A program made the translations under genes and the position numbers. The notes under the pieces were generated by a model. It was not told the DNA's origin, made no database searches, and was given only the letters and a program-made list of their open reading frames with translations. From Gordonia sp. 'Campus' (GTDB taxonomy: Bacteria > Actinomycetota > Actinomycetes > Mycobacteriales > Mycobacteriaceae), in the NCBI RefSeq assembly GCF_022206305.1, contig NZ_JAKOIW010000007.1, positions 1-64,000 of the forward strand: a stretch of 64,000 nt of DNA, given 5' to 3'. This document shows positions 27,115 to 34,534 of the stretch, in pieces (positions within the stretch are counted from its first letter, which is position 1; each line of letters starts with the position of its first letter).

Positions 27115-28460
27115 GCCCGCACGCTCGCGTGCTGTGCGAGCTTGTGCAGCCACAGCTCGAACCGCTCGACCGCGGCGTCGGCGCCGAGAACCTCACGTGC
27201 GTAACGGGCGCCGGCCTCACCGATTGCCTCGGCGGCGTCGGCGTCGGTCGCGATCAGCGTGATCGCGGAGACCAGGGCCGCCGGATCGCCCGCCGGTACC
27301 ACGACGCCGCCCCCGGATCGCCGGACCTCGCCGGCGGTGATGCCGTCGTCGGCCACCGAGGCCACCACCGGCAACCCATAGCTGAAGTAGGTGGTCAGCT
27401 TGCTGGGCAACGACATCTCGACCACACCGGGCTTCTCGTTGACCACGAGGACATCGGCAGCCGACAGCATGAGGTGGAATTCGTCATCGGGAAGCGAGTC
27501 CACGAATGTCAGACTCGTGCAACCGCGGGCGCGTTCCTCGAGCTGTCGACGTTGATTGCCGTCGCCGACCAGGTAGATGTGGACCTGCTGCGTCGACGGG
27601 TCGTCGGTCCCGTCGATCAAGCGGGCCGCGTCGACGAGGTTCTCGAGTCCCTGCTTCTGGCCCATGTTTCCGGCGTGCACGGCGACGATGGCGTCCGACG
27701 GGATGCCGAGCCGCTCACGCGCCGAAGCGCGCGCGACCCGCGCGTCGTGCTGCACCTGCGTCCAATTGCGTACGTGGGTGACGACCTTCGGGTCGACACC
27801 CAGACGGTCGACGATGATCTCGCCGAACCGCGGATGTACGACGGCGATCTCGTCGGCCGCGCGCAGCGCGAACCTCTCGAGCTTGCCGACGAGTGTGCGG
27901 CTGAGCGATCCGCCGGACGCGGCCTCGCTGACGGCCTGGCTGTAGAGGTCGTGGACCCACACGCCCATGGGCGACAACCGTCGTCGTCCCAGCTTGCGGC
28001 GCAGCATGACCATGGCCGACGCGATGAGCGGCGGGCTCGCCATGACGGTGACGGCCTCGGGACGCAGGTGCGCGACGATGGCGCCCATGCCGAACTCGAG
28101 CTCCATGCGTGAACGGGCGACGAGCGCGGTGCCCTCGGGAATGCTGTGGGGCACTCGTACGACGATGACGCCGTGGTCGACGACCGTCGAGGTGTAGTCC
28201 GACATCTCTCCGTCGAGATGCCACTGCGGGTAGTGCGGGTAGCCGGTGACCACGCGGACGCTCCAACCGCGTGCGGCGAGGCGTCGCGTGATGTCGGTGA
28301 CGTACGGGGCGATTCCCGTGACCTCGGGGGCGTAGTTGATCGCGATGAAGTCCACGCACTTACGGCCCGAGGAGACCGAACGAGGTCCGGTGGTCTCGTT
28401 CACCGGGCCGAGTGGCCGGCGGGTTCGATACGATGGCGATCGTGTTAGCTCAGTGGTCAT
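27111..28460 (-). CDS. WcaI-like GT4 glycosyltransferase
   Basis: This GT-B enzyme of about 449 aa begins its conserved part with DFIAINYAPEVTGIAPYVTD, a hallmark of the WcaI family of colanic acid fucosyl/glucosyltransferases. It continues with VVTGYPHYPQW and a C-terminal donor domain (AVHAGNMGQKQGLENLV, MSLPSKLTTYFSYGLPVVAS). The ATG at 28460 lies 11 bases after GAAAGG, but the first 35 residues are unconserved and GTG 28403 is an alternative that would avoid overlap with the divergent gene at 28433. With ATG 28460 the two 5' ends overlap by 28 bases, so their promoters would lie inside each other's coding sequence. Gmd and Fcl upstream make GDP-fucose a plausible donor. Confidence 0.82.
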   Translation of the reverse strand: MTTELTRSPSYRTRRPLGPVNETTGPRSVSSGRKCVDFIAINYAPEVTGIAPYVTDITRRLAARGWSVRVVTGYPHYPQWHLDGEMSDYTSTVVDHGVIVVRVPHSIPEGTALVARSRMELEFGMGAIVAHLRPEAVTVMASPPLIASAMVMLRRKLGRRRLSPMGVWVHDLYSQAVSEAASGGSLSRTLVGKLERFALRAADEIAVVHPRFGEIIVDRLGVDPKVVTHVRNWTQVQHDARVARASARERLGIPSDAIVAVHAGNMGQKQGLENLVDAARLIDGTDDPSTQQVHIYLVGDGNQRRQLEERARGCTSLTFVDSLPDDEFHLMLSAADVLVVNEKPGVVEMSLPSKLTTYFSYGLPVVASVADDGITAGEVRRSGGGVVVPAGDPAALVSAITLIATDADAAEAIGEAGARYAREVLGADAAVERFELWLHKLAQHASVRA

Positions 28461-28909
28461 CGCTGGTCTGGCCTTTCGTGATGCGCGCGATCGGGCTGGT
28501 GTTCGTGCCCAATTCGGTACGCCTGGCGGTGTTTCGGGTCTTCGGTGCGCAGATCGGCCGAGGTGTTCTGATGCGGCCACGCGTGCGGGTGACGCGGCCG
28601 GGCCGCCTCGTGATCGGTGCGGACTCGTGGATCGGAGAAGCGGTCACCCTGGACAACGAGGGTCCGATCCGGATCGGCGCCGACGTGGTGCTCTCGCAGT
28701 CGGCGACGCTGAGGGCGCCGGCGAGCGCCGAACTCGTCGTCGAGGACGGGGCATGGATTGCGTTGCGCGCCATCGTCACCGGACCCGCGACCATCGGCAG
28801 GCGGGCAGTGGTGGGTGCCGCCGCCGAGGTGTCCGGGGACGTCGCTGCGGGAACCGTCGTGGTGGGTACCGCGACGGTCACCGATGACTCAGACCCCGAC
28901 ATCGGATAG
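28433..28909 (+). CDS. Small left-handed beta-helix transferase, opposite strand
   Basis: This hexapeptide-repeat protein of 158 aa is the only plus-strand gene inside cluster 2. It shows RVFGAQIGRGVLMRPRVRVTRPGRLVIGADSWIGEAVTLDNEGPIRIGADVVLSQSATLRAP, matching the LbH acyltransferase fold, but the C-terminal coil is shorter than in WcaF proteins and I do not see an obvious catalytic His. The third hexapeptide coil reads TIGRRAVVGAAAEVSGDVAAG. Its 5' end overlaps the divergent glycosyltransferase, and its 3' end overlaps fcl by 21 bases (28,889-28,909). It may be an acetyltransferase subunit or an inactive relative. ATG 28433 was taken; 28412 is also in frame. Confidence 0.65.
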   Translation: MAIVLAQWSSLVWPFVMRAIGLVFVPNSVRLAVFRVFGAQIGRGVLMRPRVRVTRPGRLVIGADSWIGEAVTLDNEGPIRIGADVVLSQSATLRAPASAELVVEDGAWIALRAIVTGPATIGRRAVVGAAAEVSGDVAAGTVVVGTATVTDDSDPDIG

Positions 28910-29872
28910 CTCGCTTCCCGCGGGGGACGCGTCGGTCGTGGAGTGGACCCCTCTATACCACTCCACGACCTGCGCCACCCCCTCGTGGAGGGTGATCATG
29001 GGACGCCAGCCGAGTTCGTGGATCGTGCTGACGTCGAGTAACTTTCGCGGAGTTCCGTCCGGTTTGGTCGTGTCCCATTCGACGGCGCCGTCGTAACCCA
29101 CCGCGTCGGCGACGATGCTCGCGATCTCGGCGATCGAATGGTCGACCCCGGTACCGATGTTGACCTGCCGTGGCCCGTCGTAGTGCTCGAGCAGGCGCAT
29201 GCACGCCTCGGCCATGTCGTCGACGTGGAGCAGCTCGCGGCGCGGGGTGCCGGTGCCCCAGTTGGTCACGATCGGCGCGGCCCCCCGGCGCGCCGATTCG
29301 TACCGCCGGATCATCGCCGGCAGCAGGTGGCTGTTGTCATCGGAGAAGTTGTCGTTCGGCCCGTAGAGATTGGTCGGCATCGCCGAGATCCACGGCAGGC
29401 CGTACTGGCGTCGCGTGGCCTGGACCTGCATGATGCCGGCGATCTTGGCGACCGCGTAGGCGTCGTTGGTCGATTCCAGTGGTCCGGTCAGCAGCGCGTC
29501 CTCCCGGATGGGCTGCGGCGCGAACTTGGGATAGATGCACGACGACCCGAGGAACAGCACCCGTTCGACGCCGAACGCGGCCGCGGCGTCGAGCACATTG
29601 ACCTGGATACGCAGGTTCTCCGAGAGGAAGTCGACGGGTGCGGTGCTGTTGGCGATGATCCCGCCCACCCGTGCGGCGGCGAGGATCACGACGTCGGGTG
29701 TGGTCGATGCGAAGAACTCGAACACGCTGTGCCGATCCCGGAGGTCGAGGTCGCGGCTCGACCGCCCGATGATGTCGGTGAACCCACGACGCTGCAGCGC
29801 GCGCACCAGGGCGGAGCCCGCCAGCCCTCGATGACCCGCGACGTAGACCGTCGACGACGGATCGAACCTCAT
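28889..29872 (-). CDS. fcl: GDP-L-fucose synthase
   Basis: This enzyme converts GDP-4-keto-6-deoxymannose to GDP-L-fucose by epimerisation and NADPH reduction. The 327 aa product has the Rossmann motif [12 protein letters not shown], the catalytic Ser block [16 protein letters not shown], and the YAVAKIAG segment with Tyr and Lys. [20 protein letters not shown] is a strong GDP-fucose synthase signature. ATG 29872 overlaps the Gmd stop in an ATGA and gives a short N-terminus typical of the family; the frame is open upstream to 29929. Together with gmd it supplies GDP-fucose to cluster 2. The 3' end runs into the opposing beta-helix gene. Confidence 0.93.
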   Translation of the reverse strand: MRFDPSSTVYVAGHRGLAGSALVRALQRRGFTDIIGRSSRDLDLRDRHSVFEFFASTTPDVVILAAARVGGIIANSTAPVDFLSENLRIQVNVLDAAAAFGVERVLFLGSSCIYPKFAPQPIREDALLTGPLESTNDAYAVAKIAGIMQVQATRRQYGLPWISAMPTNLYGPNDNFSDDNSHLLPAMIRRYESARRGAAPIVTNWGTGTPRRELLHVDDMAEACMRLLEHYDGPRQVNIGTGVDHSIAEIASIVADAVGYDGAVEWDTTKPDGTPRKLLDVSTIHELGWRPMITLHEGVAQVVEWYRGVHSTTDASPAGSELSDVGV

Positions 29873-30900
29873 GACGCGCGACTCCAGGTGAGCAGCTGGG
29901 GAGTGTCGATCCATTCCGTGCCCTCGCATTTGAGGGCGGCGATGTCGGCGTCGACCATGATCCGTGCCAGTTCAGGGGCCCGCACCTGCGCCCGCCAGCC
30001 GAGATCCAGCTCCGCCTTCGACGCGTCGCCGATCAGTGAGTCGACCTCGGTGGGGCGCAGGTAACGCTCATCGAAGATCACGTGCTCGCGCCAGTCGAGG
30101 CCGGCGTGATCGAAAGCGTGCTCGAGGAAGTCCCGGACCGAAAAGGGAACCCCGGTGGCGAGAACGTAGTCGGACGGTTCGTCGGCCTGCAGCATCCGCC
30201 ACATGCCCTCGACATACTCGGGCGCATACCCCCAGTCGCGCACCGCGTCGAGATTGCCCATGTACAGGTCCTTCTGGACGCCGGCCTTGATGCGGGCGAC
30301 CGCGCGGGTGATCTTGCGGGTCACGAAAGTCTCGCCGCGACGCGGGGATTCGTGATTGAACAGGATGCCGTTGACCGCGAACAGTCCGTAGGCCTCGCGA
30401 TAGTTGCGGGTCACCCAGTACGAGTAGACCTTGGCCGCGCCGTAGGGCGACCGCGGGTAGAACAGGGTGTCCTCGTTCTGCGGCGGCGGCGAGGCGCCGA
30501 ACATCTCCGAGCTCGATGCCTGGTAGAAACGGCACCGAATCCCGGCCTGCCGCACGGCTTCCAGGAGGCGGATCGAACCGATTCCGGTGGTGTCACCGGT
30601 GTGCTCGGGCTCGTCGAAGCTGACGCGGACGTGCGACTGGGCGGCGAGGTTGTAGACCTCGTCCGGATTGATCGACGCCAGGAGGGTGACCAGTCGCGCA
30701 CCGTCGCTGAGATCGCCGTAGTGCAGGAAGAGCCGGGCGAAAGGATCGTGCGGGTCCTGGTACAGGTGATCGATGCGGGCGGTGTTGAACGACGACGAGC
30801 GACGGATCAGCCCGTGTACCTCGTAGCCCTTCGACAGCAGGAGTTCGGCGAGGTACGAGCCGTCCTGTCCGGTGATTCCGGTGATCAGCGCCTTCTTCAT
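29869..30900 (-). CDS. gmd: GDP-mannose 4,6-dehydratase
   Basis: This enzyme forms GDP-4-keto-6-deoxymannose from GDP-mannose. It has the motifs [19 protein letters not shown] (NADP site), [18 protein letters not shown], the catalytic [21 protein letters not shown] with the catalytic Tyr and Lys, and [17 protein letters not shown]. The length of 343 aa is normal. ATG 30900 is preceded by GAAGGA. It is the first of two coupled GDP-fucose genes; gmd and fcl overlap by four bases. The 83-base gap to the initiating transferase is the only sizeable gap in this part of the operon. Confidence 0.94.
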   Translation of the reverse strand: MKKALITGITGQDGSYLAELLLSKGYEVHGLIRRSSSFNTARIDHLYQDPHDPFARLFLHYGDLSDGARLVTLLASINPDEVYNLAAQSHVRVSFDEPEHTGDTTGIGSIRLLEAVRQAGIRCRFYQASSSEMFGASPPPQNEDTLFYPRSPYGAAKVYSYWVTRNYREAYGLFAVNGILFNHESPRRGETFVTRKITRAVARIKAGVQKDLYMGNLDAVRDWGYAPEYVEGMWRMLQADEPSDYVLATGVPFSVRDFLEHAFDHAGLDWREHVIFDERYLRPTEVDSLIGDASKAELDLGWRAQVRAPELARIMVDADIAALKCEGTEWIDTPQLLTWSRAS

Positions 30901-30983
30901 GGGTCTTCCTTCGTATGTCGCGAGAGTGGTTGTGGTCAGTGGTGTTCGGGTGCCGGTGCGAGGTGACCGGTGCGCGACGGGGT

Positions 30984-32504
30984 TCAGTAGGCGCCTCGAC
31001 GCGAGAGGACGGCACTCGCCGTGCGCCAGAGGATGACGAGATCGGTGGTGAGAGACCAGTTCTCGACGTAGGAGAGATCGAGCCGGACGGAGTCGTCCCA
31101 GGAGAGGTCGCTGCGGCCGGAGATCTGCCACAGGCCGGTCATCCCGGGCCGGACCAGCATGCGGCGCCGGACGACCTGATCGTAGGACTCGACTTCCTCA
31201 CGCAGTGGCGGTCGTGGACCGACCAGGCTCATCGTGCCGCCGAGGACGTTGAAGAGCTGGGGGAGTTCGTCGATGCTGTATCGGCGGATGAAGCGGCCGA
31301 AGCGGGTCACCCGCGGGTCCGTGTGCAGCTTGAAGAGCACGCCGTTGCCGTTGTCGAGGTGGATGAGCTCGCGGCGCCGGGAGTCCGCGTCGACCACCAT
31401 CGAACGGAACTTCCACATCATGAATGGCTCGTTGTCGGTGCCGACGCGTTCGGCACGGTAGAAGACCGGACCTCTGCTGTCGAGTTTGATGATGAGCGCG
31501 CACAGTGCCAACAGGGGCGAAAGCGTCAGCAGTGCAACGCTTGTGACGACCTTGTCGAAGGTGAGTTTGAGGAATCTGTTGGCACCCTTGTACTGCGGTT
31601 TGTCGATGTGCAGGAGCGGCAGTCCGGCCTCCGGTCGCATCGTGATCCGGGGGCCGGCGATGTCGATGAGACCGGGCGCGACGAGCATCTCCACGTCGCA
31701 GTTGTCGAGTTCCCACGACAGTTCGCGCATTGCCCGATGTCCGAGCGAGTCCGCGGAGGTGACCGCGACTGTATTGGCGCCACAGGACTGTACGAGTTCG
31801 GCCGCACGGTCGTAACCGGCGAACACCGGGACGTCGGTGCTCTCACCCTCGGTGCCGTACCCGGAGAACCGGGGCATCGCGGTGGGGGTCGTCGGGTCGA
31901 TGAGACACACCCCGACGACGCGGTAGCCGAGTGACGGGTTGGTGTTCAGTCGCTCGATCAGCGCCCGTGCCGACGTTCGGGACCCCACGACCAGCACCGA
32001 TCGCAGGAAACGTCCGCTTTCGCGGCCGGTCGTCAGGTGCCGGCGCCACGCCCACCGGCTGCCGAGGAGCATCAGGGTGCCGACGGGCAGGACGATCGCG
32101 ATGAAACCGCGTGCGATGGCGAGGTCGAAGACCAGGTCGACCATGGCCCAGGCGCCGAAGAAGCCGAAACAGGCGGTCAGGACGCGGTGATACTCGACGG
32201 GGCCTGCACCGAGGATGCGCGGGTCGCCGGCCTGCCCGATACGCAACGCCAACTGCCATCCGACGATGAGGGTGGCGGTGACCAGCAGCGCCGGCATTCC
32301 GTCGCGTCCGATCGGGCGCAGCAGGTCGCCCCCGAAGCGGATGACCTGACCGGCGAGCACCGCCAGCGCGATGAGGGACAGGTCGGTCCACGCGATGTGC
32401 CGCGCGTACTGGACGAGCCACCTCTGCGACGCGATCGGCGCCGCGCCCGGAACACGCTCGGCGCCGATGAAGGCACGTGTGAACCGGTCAACTGGAACGC
32501 TCAT
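30984..32504 (-). CDS. Polyprenyl glycosylphosphotransferase, initiating enzyme of cluster 2
   Basis: This paralogue of the cluster 1 initiating enzyme has 506 aa. It has four N-terminal helices, the Rossmann part with [19 protein letters not shown], and the C-terminal sugar transferase domain with [24 protein letters not shown] and [17 protein letters not shown]. The final tail (SGRSDLSW, then LSYVENWS and a terminal GAY) matches the cluster 1 enzyme almost exactly. ATG 32504 is supported by GGGGGAG at 32516-32510. A candidate promoter and hairpin lie upstream. Because it initiates a second, fucose-type polymer, its substrate specificity may differ from its paralogue. Confidence 0.9.
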   Translation of the reverse strand: MSVPVDRFTRAFIGAERVPGAAPIASQRWLVQYARHIAWTDLSLIALAVLAGQVIRFGGDLLRPIGRDGMPALLVTATLIVGWQLALRIGQAGDPRILGAGPVEYHRVLTACFGFFGAWAMVDLVFDLAIARGFIAIVLPVGTLMLLGSRWAWRRHLTTGRESGRFLRSVLVVGSRTSARALIERLNTNPSLGYRVVGVCLIDPTTPTAMPRFSGYGTEGESTDVPVFAGYDRAAELVQSCGANTVAVTSADSLGHRAMRELSWELDNCDVEMLVAPGLIDIAGPRITMRPEAGLPLLHIDKPQYKGANRFLKLTFDKVVTSVALLTLSPLLALCALIIKLDSRGPVFYRAERVGTDNEPFMMWKFRSMVVDADSRRRELIHLDNGNGVLFKLHTDPRVTRFGRFIRRYSIDELPQLFNVLGGTMSLVGPRPPLREEVESYDQVVRRRMLVRPGMTGLWQISGRSDLSWDDSVRLDLSYVENWSLTTDLVILWRTASAVLSRRGAY

Positions 32505-32525
32505 GTACTCCCCCTGAGTAGTGCC

Positions 32526-32562
32526 GCGAGAAGTGGCCGATCTATTCGTTTCGGCTTCTCGC
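32526..32562 (-). promoter_or_regulatory. Leader hairpin before the cluster 2 operon
   Basis: The arms GCGAGAAG and CTTCTCGC (8 bp, perfect) enclose a second 4-bp stem, CCGA/TCGG, with a ten-base loop. It sits between the proposed transcription start and the start codon, 22 bases upstream of it. It could be an attenuator, a protein-binding hairpin or an mRNA-stabilising element. Confidence 0.5.
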
Positions 32563-32579
32563 CCCCTTGGCAATTCGGA

Positions 32580-32607
32580 ACTGTACAGACCATTCCGCGT
32601 CATTCAA
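32580..32607 (-). promoter_or_regulatory. Candidate promoter of the cluster 2 operon
   Basis: On the minus strand TTGAAT (32607-32602) and TACAGT (32585-32580) are 16 bases apart. The -10 keeps the T, A and final T. Transcription would begin near 32573, giving a leader of about 70 bases that contains the hairpin at 32526-32562. Confidence 0.35.
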
Positions 32608-32637
32608 ATAGGCGTTTGTGGGCGTTGGAGGATTCGA

Positions 32638-32653
32638 AACAATGGCCATTGTT
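32638..32653. promoter_or_regulatory. 16-bp perfect palindrome, possible operator
   Basis: AACAATGGCCATTGTT is a perfect palindrome centred about 72 bases upstream of the proposed transcription start. It has the size and symmetry of a dimeric repressor site, but one 16-bp palindrome per 65 kb is expected by chance. Confidence 0.3.
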
Positions 32654-33362
32654 GAGATGTCTGAATTGTTGGACAAGTGACCTATTTGCTTGCCGCAGAT
32701 GGATGCCCGGTCGAGCTTTTGCGCGGGCCGAGGTGATCGTCAGGTAAACGTTGTCTACCGTCCAGAATCGTGCATATCGCCTACTGGATGGGGCGTTCGC
32801 CGGCGCATCGGCGCTGTCTACAACCTCTCTAGCTGCGGATACGGCGTCGAGTCATGCCCTCAGGGAGGTGGAGGATGCCGGCAACTGAGAAGTCGTAATG
32901 GTTGCGTAAGGCTTTTCAGTTGACAAATCGAGGTTGAGAAAACGTTGTTGTCTTTTGACTCGCTCTGATTGTCAATTGATTCGATGGCCCCGCTCGTCAG
33001 GTGCGAAATGGGGCGCACTCGCCTTCCGTGGGCGGCCGTCGAAATATGAGGGAGCGTGGCAAATCGGCTTCACCTCGCGCGAATTGCGCGCGGGAAACTC
33101 CTCGTGACATGTCACAAATTTGTACTTCTTGTGTCCCGCTGTGGGGATGGATGCGGCAACGCGGCGCGAGAAGTGAGCAATGCGAACGGTTCTCGTGTTG
33201 CCGGCCGGGGATGCAGCGGCCGAGGGTTGCGCAGGCGCGAGCGGATCGATGAGTGAAAGGGGTGTCCGGTGTGGTCAAAGCCGCCCGCTATTACGGACTT
33301 TCGTGATGCACTGATGTCTTGATCGCGGTCGGTCTGGATCGTGAGCCACTGGGGAGCACGTC

Positions 33363-33851
33363 ATGACGTTCGCCCGCCGCGTTGCCGCAGTACTGGCCTC
33401 GACAACGATCGCTCTCGCAGGACTCGCAAGTGCGACACCCGCCGCGGCGGTGGCCGCCCCTGCAACTGGGAGCCTCGACGGCCTCGATCTCGGGTCCCTC
33501 GAACCGCGTACGAGCGAGCCGGAGGTGCTCGTCACAATGAGCACCGGCTTCCGAGGGGCGACGGTCACCATGATCAACGCTCAACCCGACTCGTCCTGCT
33601 TCGAAACCCCTGGGCTCGAACTGCCAGATCGCTGGCCTTCCAATTGGCGGGTGATCTTCACTGCGAGGCGTGGCGCGAGTTGTGGACTGGGTCGGGCTGA
33701 CGCCACTCTGAACTTCGACCTGGGCGGAGGCGACCGTGCAAGGGTCCGTATGACCTCGACTGGCGCGGGGTACGTCTTCCTCGAATGTGACTCGCCGTAC
33801 TTCTGTGATCAGGTCGGAGGCCGGGCGCGATACGACTTCCGGATCGGCTGA
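33363..33851 (+). CDS. Small exported protein of unknown function
   Basis: This 162 aa protein has a clear Sec signal peptide (RRVAAVLASTTIALAGLASATPAAA, probable cut after the last AAA). The mature part of about 130 residues has four cysteines, CFETPGLELP, ASCGLGRADA and ECDSPYFCD, probably two disulfides, and beta-strand-like segments. I do not recognise a family. GGGGAG ahead of ATG 33363 supports the start. It is read away from cluster 2 and ends shortly before the tRNA-Lys gene on the opposite strand. Confidence 0.65.
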   Translation: MTFARRVAAVLASTTIALAGLASATPAAAVAAPATGSLDGLDLGSLEPRTSEPEVLVTMSTGFRGATVTMINAQPDSSCFETPGLELPDRWPSNWRVIFTARRGASCGLGRADATLNFDLGGGDRARVRMTSTGAGYVFLECDSPYFCDQVGGRARYDFRIG

Positions 33852-33886
33852 GCGACCGGCGTGCGCACGAGGGCGGTAGAGATGAG

Positions 33887-33959
33887 TGCCCCCACCAGGG
33901 CTCGAACCTGGGACCTGCGGATTAAAAGTCCGTAGCTCTACCAACTGAGCTATAGGGGC
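33887..33959 (-). tRNA. tRNA-Lys (anticodon TTT)
   Basis: The cloverleaf folds from GCCCCTA at the 5' end (33959) to TGGGGGC plus discriminator A (33887). The anticodon loop reads CTTTTAA and the T loop contains GGTTCGAGCC. CCA is not encoded. It is oriented against the three following tRNAs. Confidence 0.95.
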
Positions 33960-34141
33960 AGGACCCCGGCGAGCCGGGGCGTCGATGAGTTTACAACGTG
34001 CGCGAGGGGTCCGGACGAGGCCCTCGCGCCGCGTGTCGGCGAGCTGGCCCTGACAGCCCCCTTATGGACCTGACCAGTCGATTTGTGGTTTCTGCGAAAC
34101 CTGTCATAAGCTATGCGAGCTCCCAACGGAGAACACGACCG

Positions 34142-34214
34142 GCCCCCTTCGTCTAGCGGCCTAGGACGCCGCCCTTTCAAGGCGGTAGCGCGGGTTCGAA
34201 TCCCGTAGGGGGTA
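34142..34214 (+). tRNA. tRNA-Glu (anticodon TTC)
   Basis: Acceptor stem GCCCCCT pairs with AGGGGGT, with a G-U first pair. The anticodon arm CCGCC-CTTTCAA-GGCGG gives TTC, and the T arm contains GGGTTCGAATCCC. It resembles mycobacterial gluT. CCA is not encoded. Confidence 0.95.
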
Positions 34215-34261
34215 CGCCTGCGCGGAACTCGGCAACGGGTCCCGCGTGGATAATTTAACAA

Positions 34262-34335
34262 GGCCCTGTGGCGCAGTTGGTTAGCGCGCCGCCCTGTCAC
34301 GGCGGAGGTCGCGGGTTCGAGTCCCGTCAGGGTCG
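34262..34335 (+). tRNA. tRNA-Asp (anticodon GTC)
   Basis: Acceptor GGCCCTG pairs with CAGGGTC, discriminator G. The anticodon arm CCGCC-CTGTCAC-GGCGG gives GTC, and the T loop is GGTTCGAGTCC. It lies 47 bases after tRNA-Glu, probably co-transcribed. Confidence 0.95.
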
Positions 34336-34371
34336 CCAAAGGTTTCGGTTCATTGCCAACCGGTGCCTTCC

Positions 34372-34445
34372 GGCCAGGTAGCTCAGTTGGTACGAGCGTC
34401 CGCCTGAAAAGCGGAAGGTCGTCGGTTCGATCCCGACTCTGGCCA
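34372..34445 (+). tRNA. tRNA-Phe (anticodon GAA)
   Basis: Acceptor GGCCAGG pairs with TCTGGCC, discriminator A. The anticodon arm CCGCC-TGAAAA-GCGG region gives GAA, and the T arm reads GGTTCGATCCC. It lies 36 bases after tRNA-Asp and ends just before a strong terminator. Confidence 0.94.
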
Positions 34446-34490
34446 CAACAAATCCCCAGCAGATTCGTCTGTTGGGGATTGTTGTTGTTT
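34446..34490 (+). terminator. Strong hairpin terminator after the tRNA cluster
   Basis: A near-perfect stem of about 16-18 bp (AATCCCCAGCAGA against TCTGTTGGGGATT, with AT-rich extensions) is closed by a TTCG tetraloop and followed by a TTGTTGTTT stretch. It ends the Glu-Asp-Phe transcript and also separates it from the convergent HNH gene. Confidence 0.85.
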
Positions 34491-34534
34491 GGTCCACCTT
34501 CGTCCGAAAACGATTGGTGCCAACGGTTTTCGCT

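Larger units (their letters stand above)
32505..33362. other. Long regulatory gap between the cluster 2 promoter and the next gene
   Basis: These 858 bases contain the cluster 2 leader and no convincing gene. Between 32,640 and 33,000 the sequence is AT-rich with several weak -35 and -10 look-alikes. Around 33,076-33,115 an inverted repeat (CGCGCG, five bases, CGCGCG) is followed by the 12-bp palindrome GTGACATGTCAC. Small open frames in it show no protein signature. Confidence 0.55.

Noticed and set aside
32920..32948. TTGACA at 32920 as a rightward promoter for the gene at 33363
   Set aside because: No acceptable -10 lies 16-18 bases downstream and the gene is over 400 bases away.
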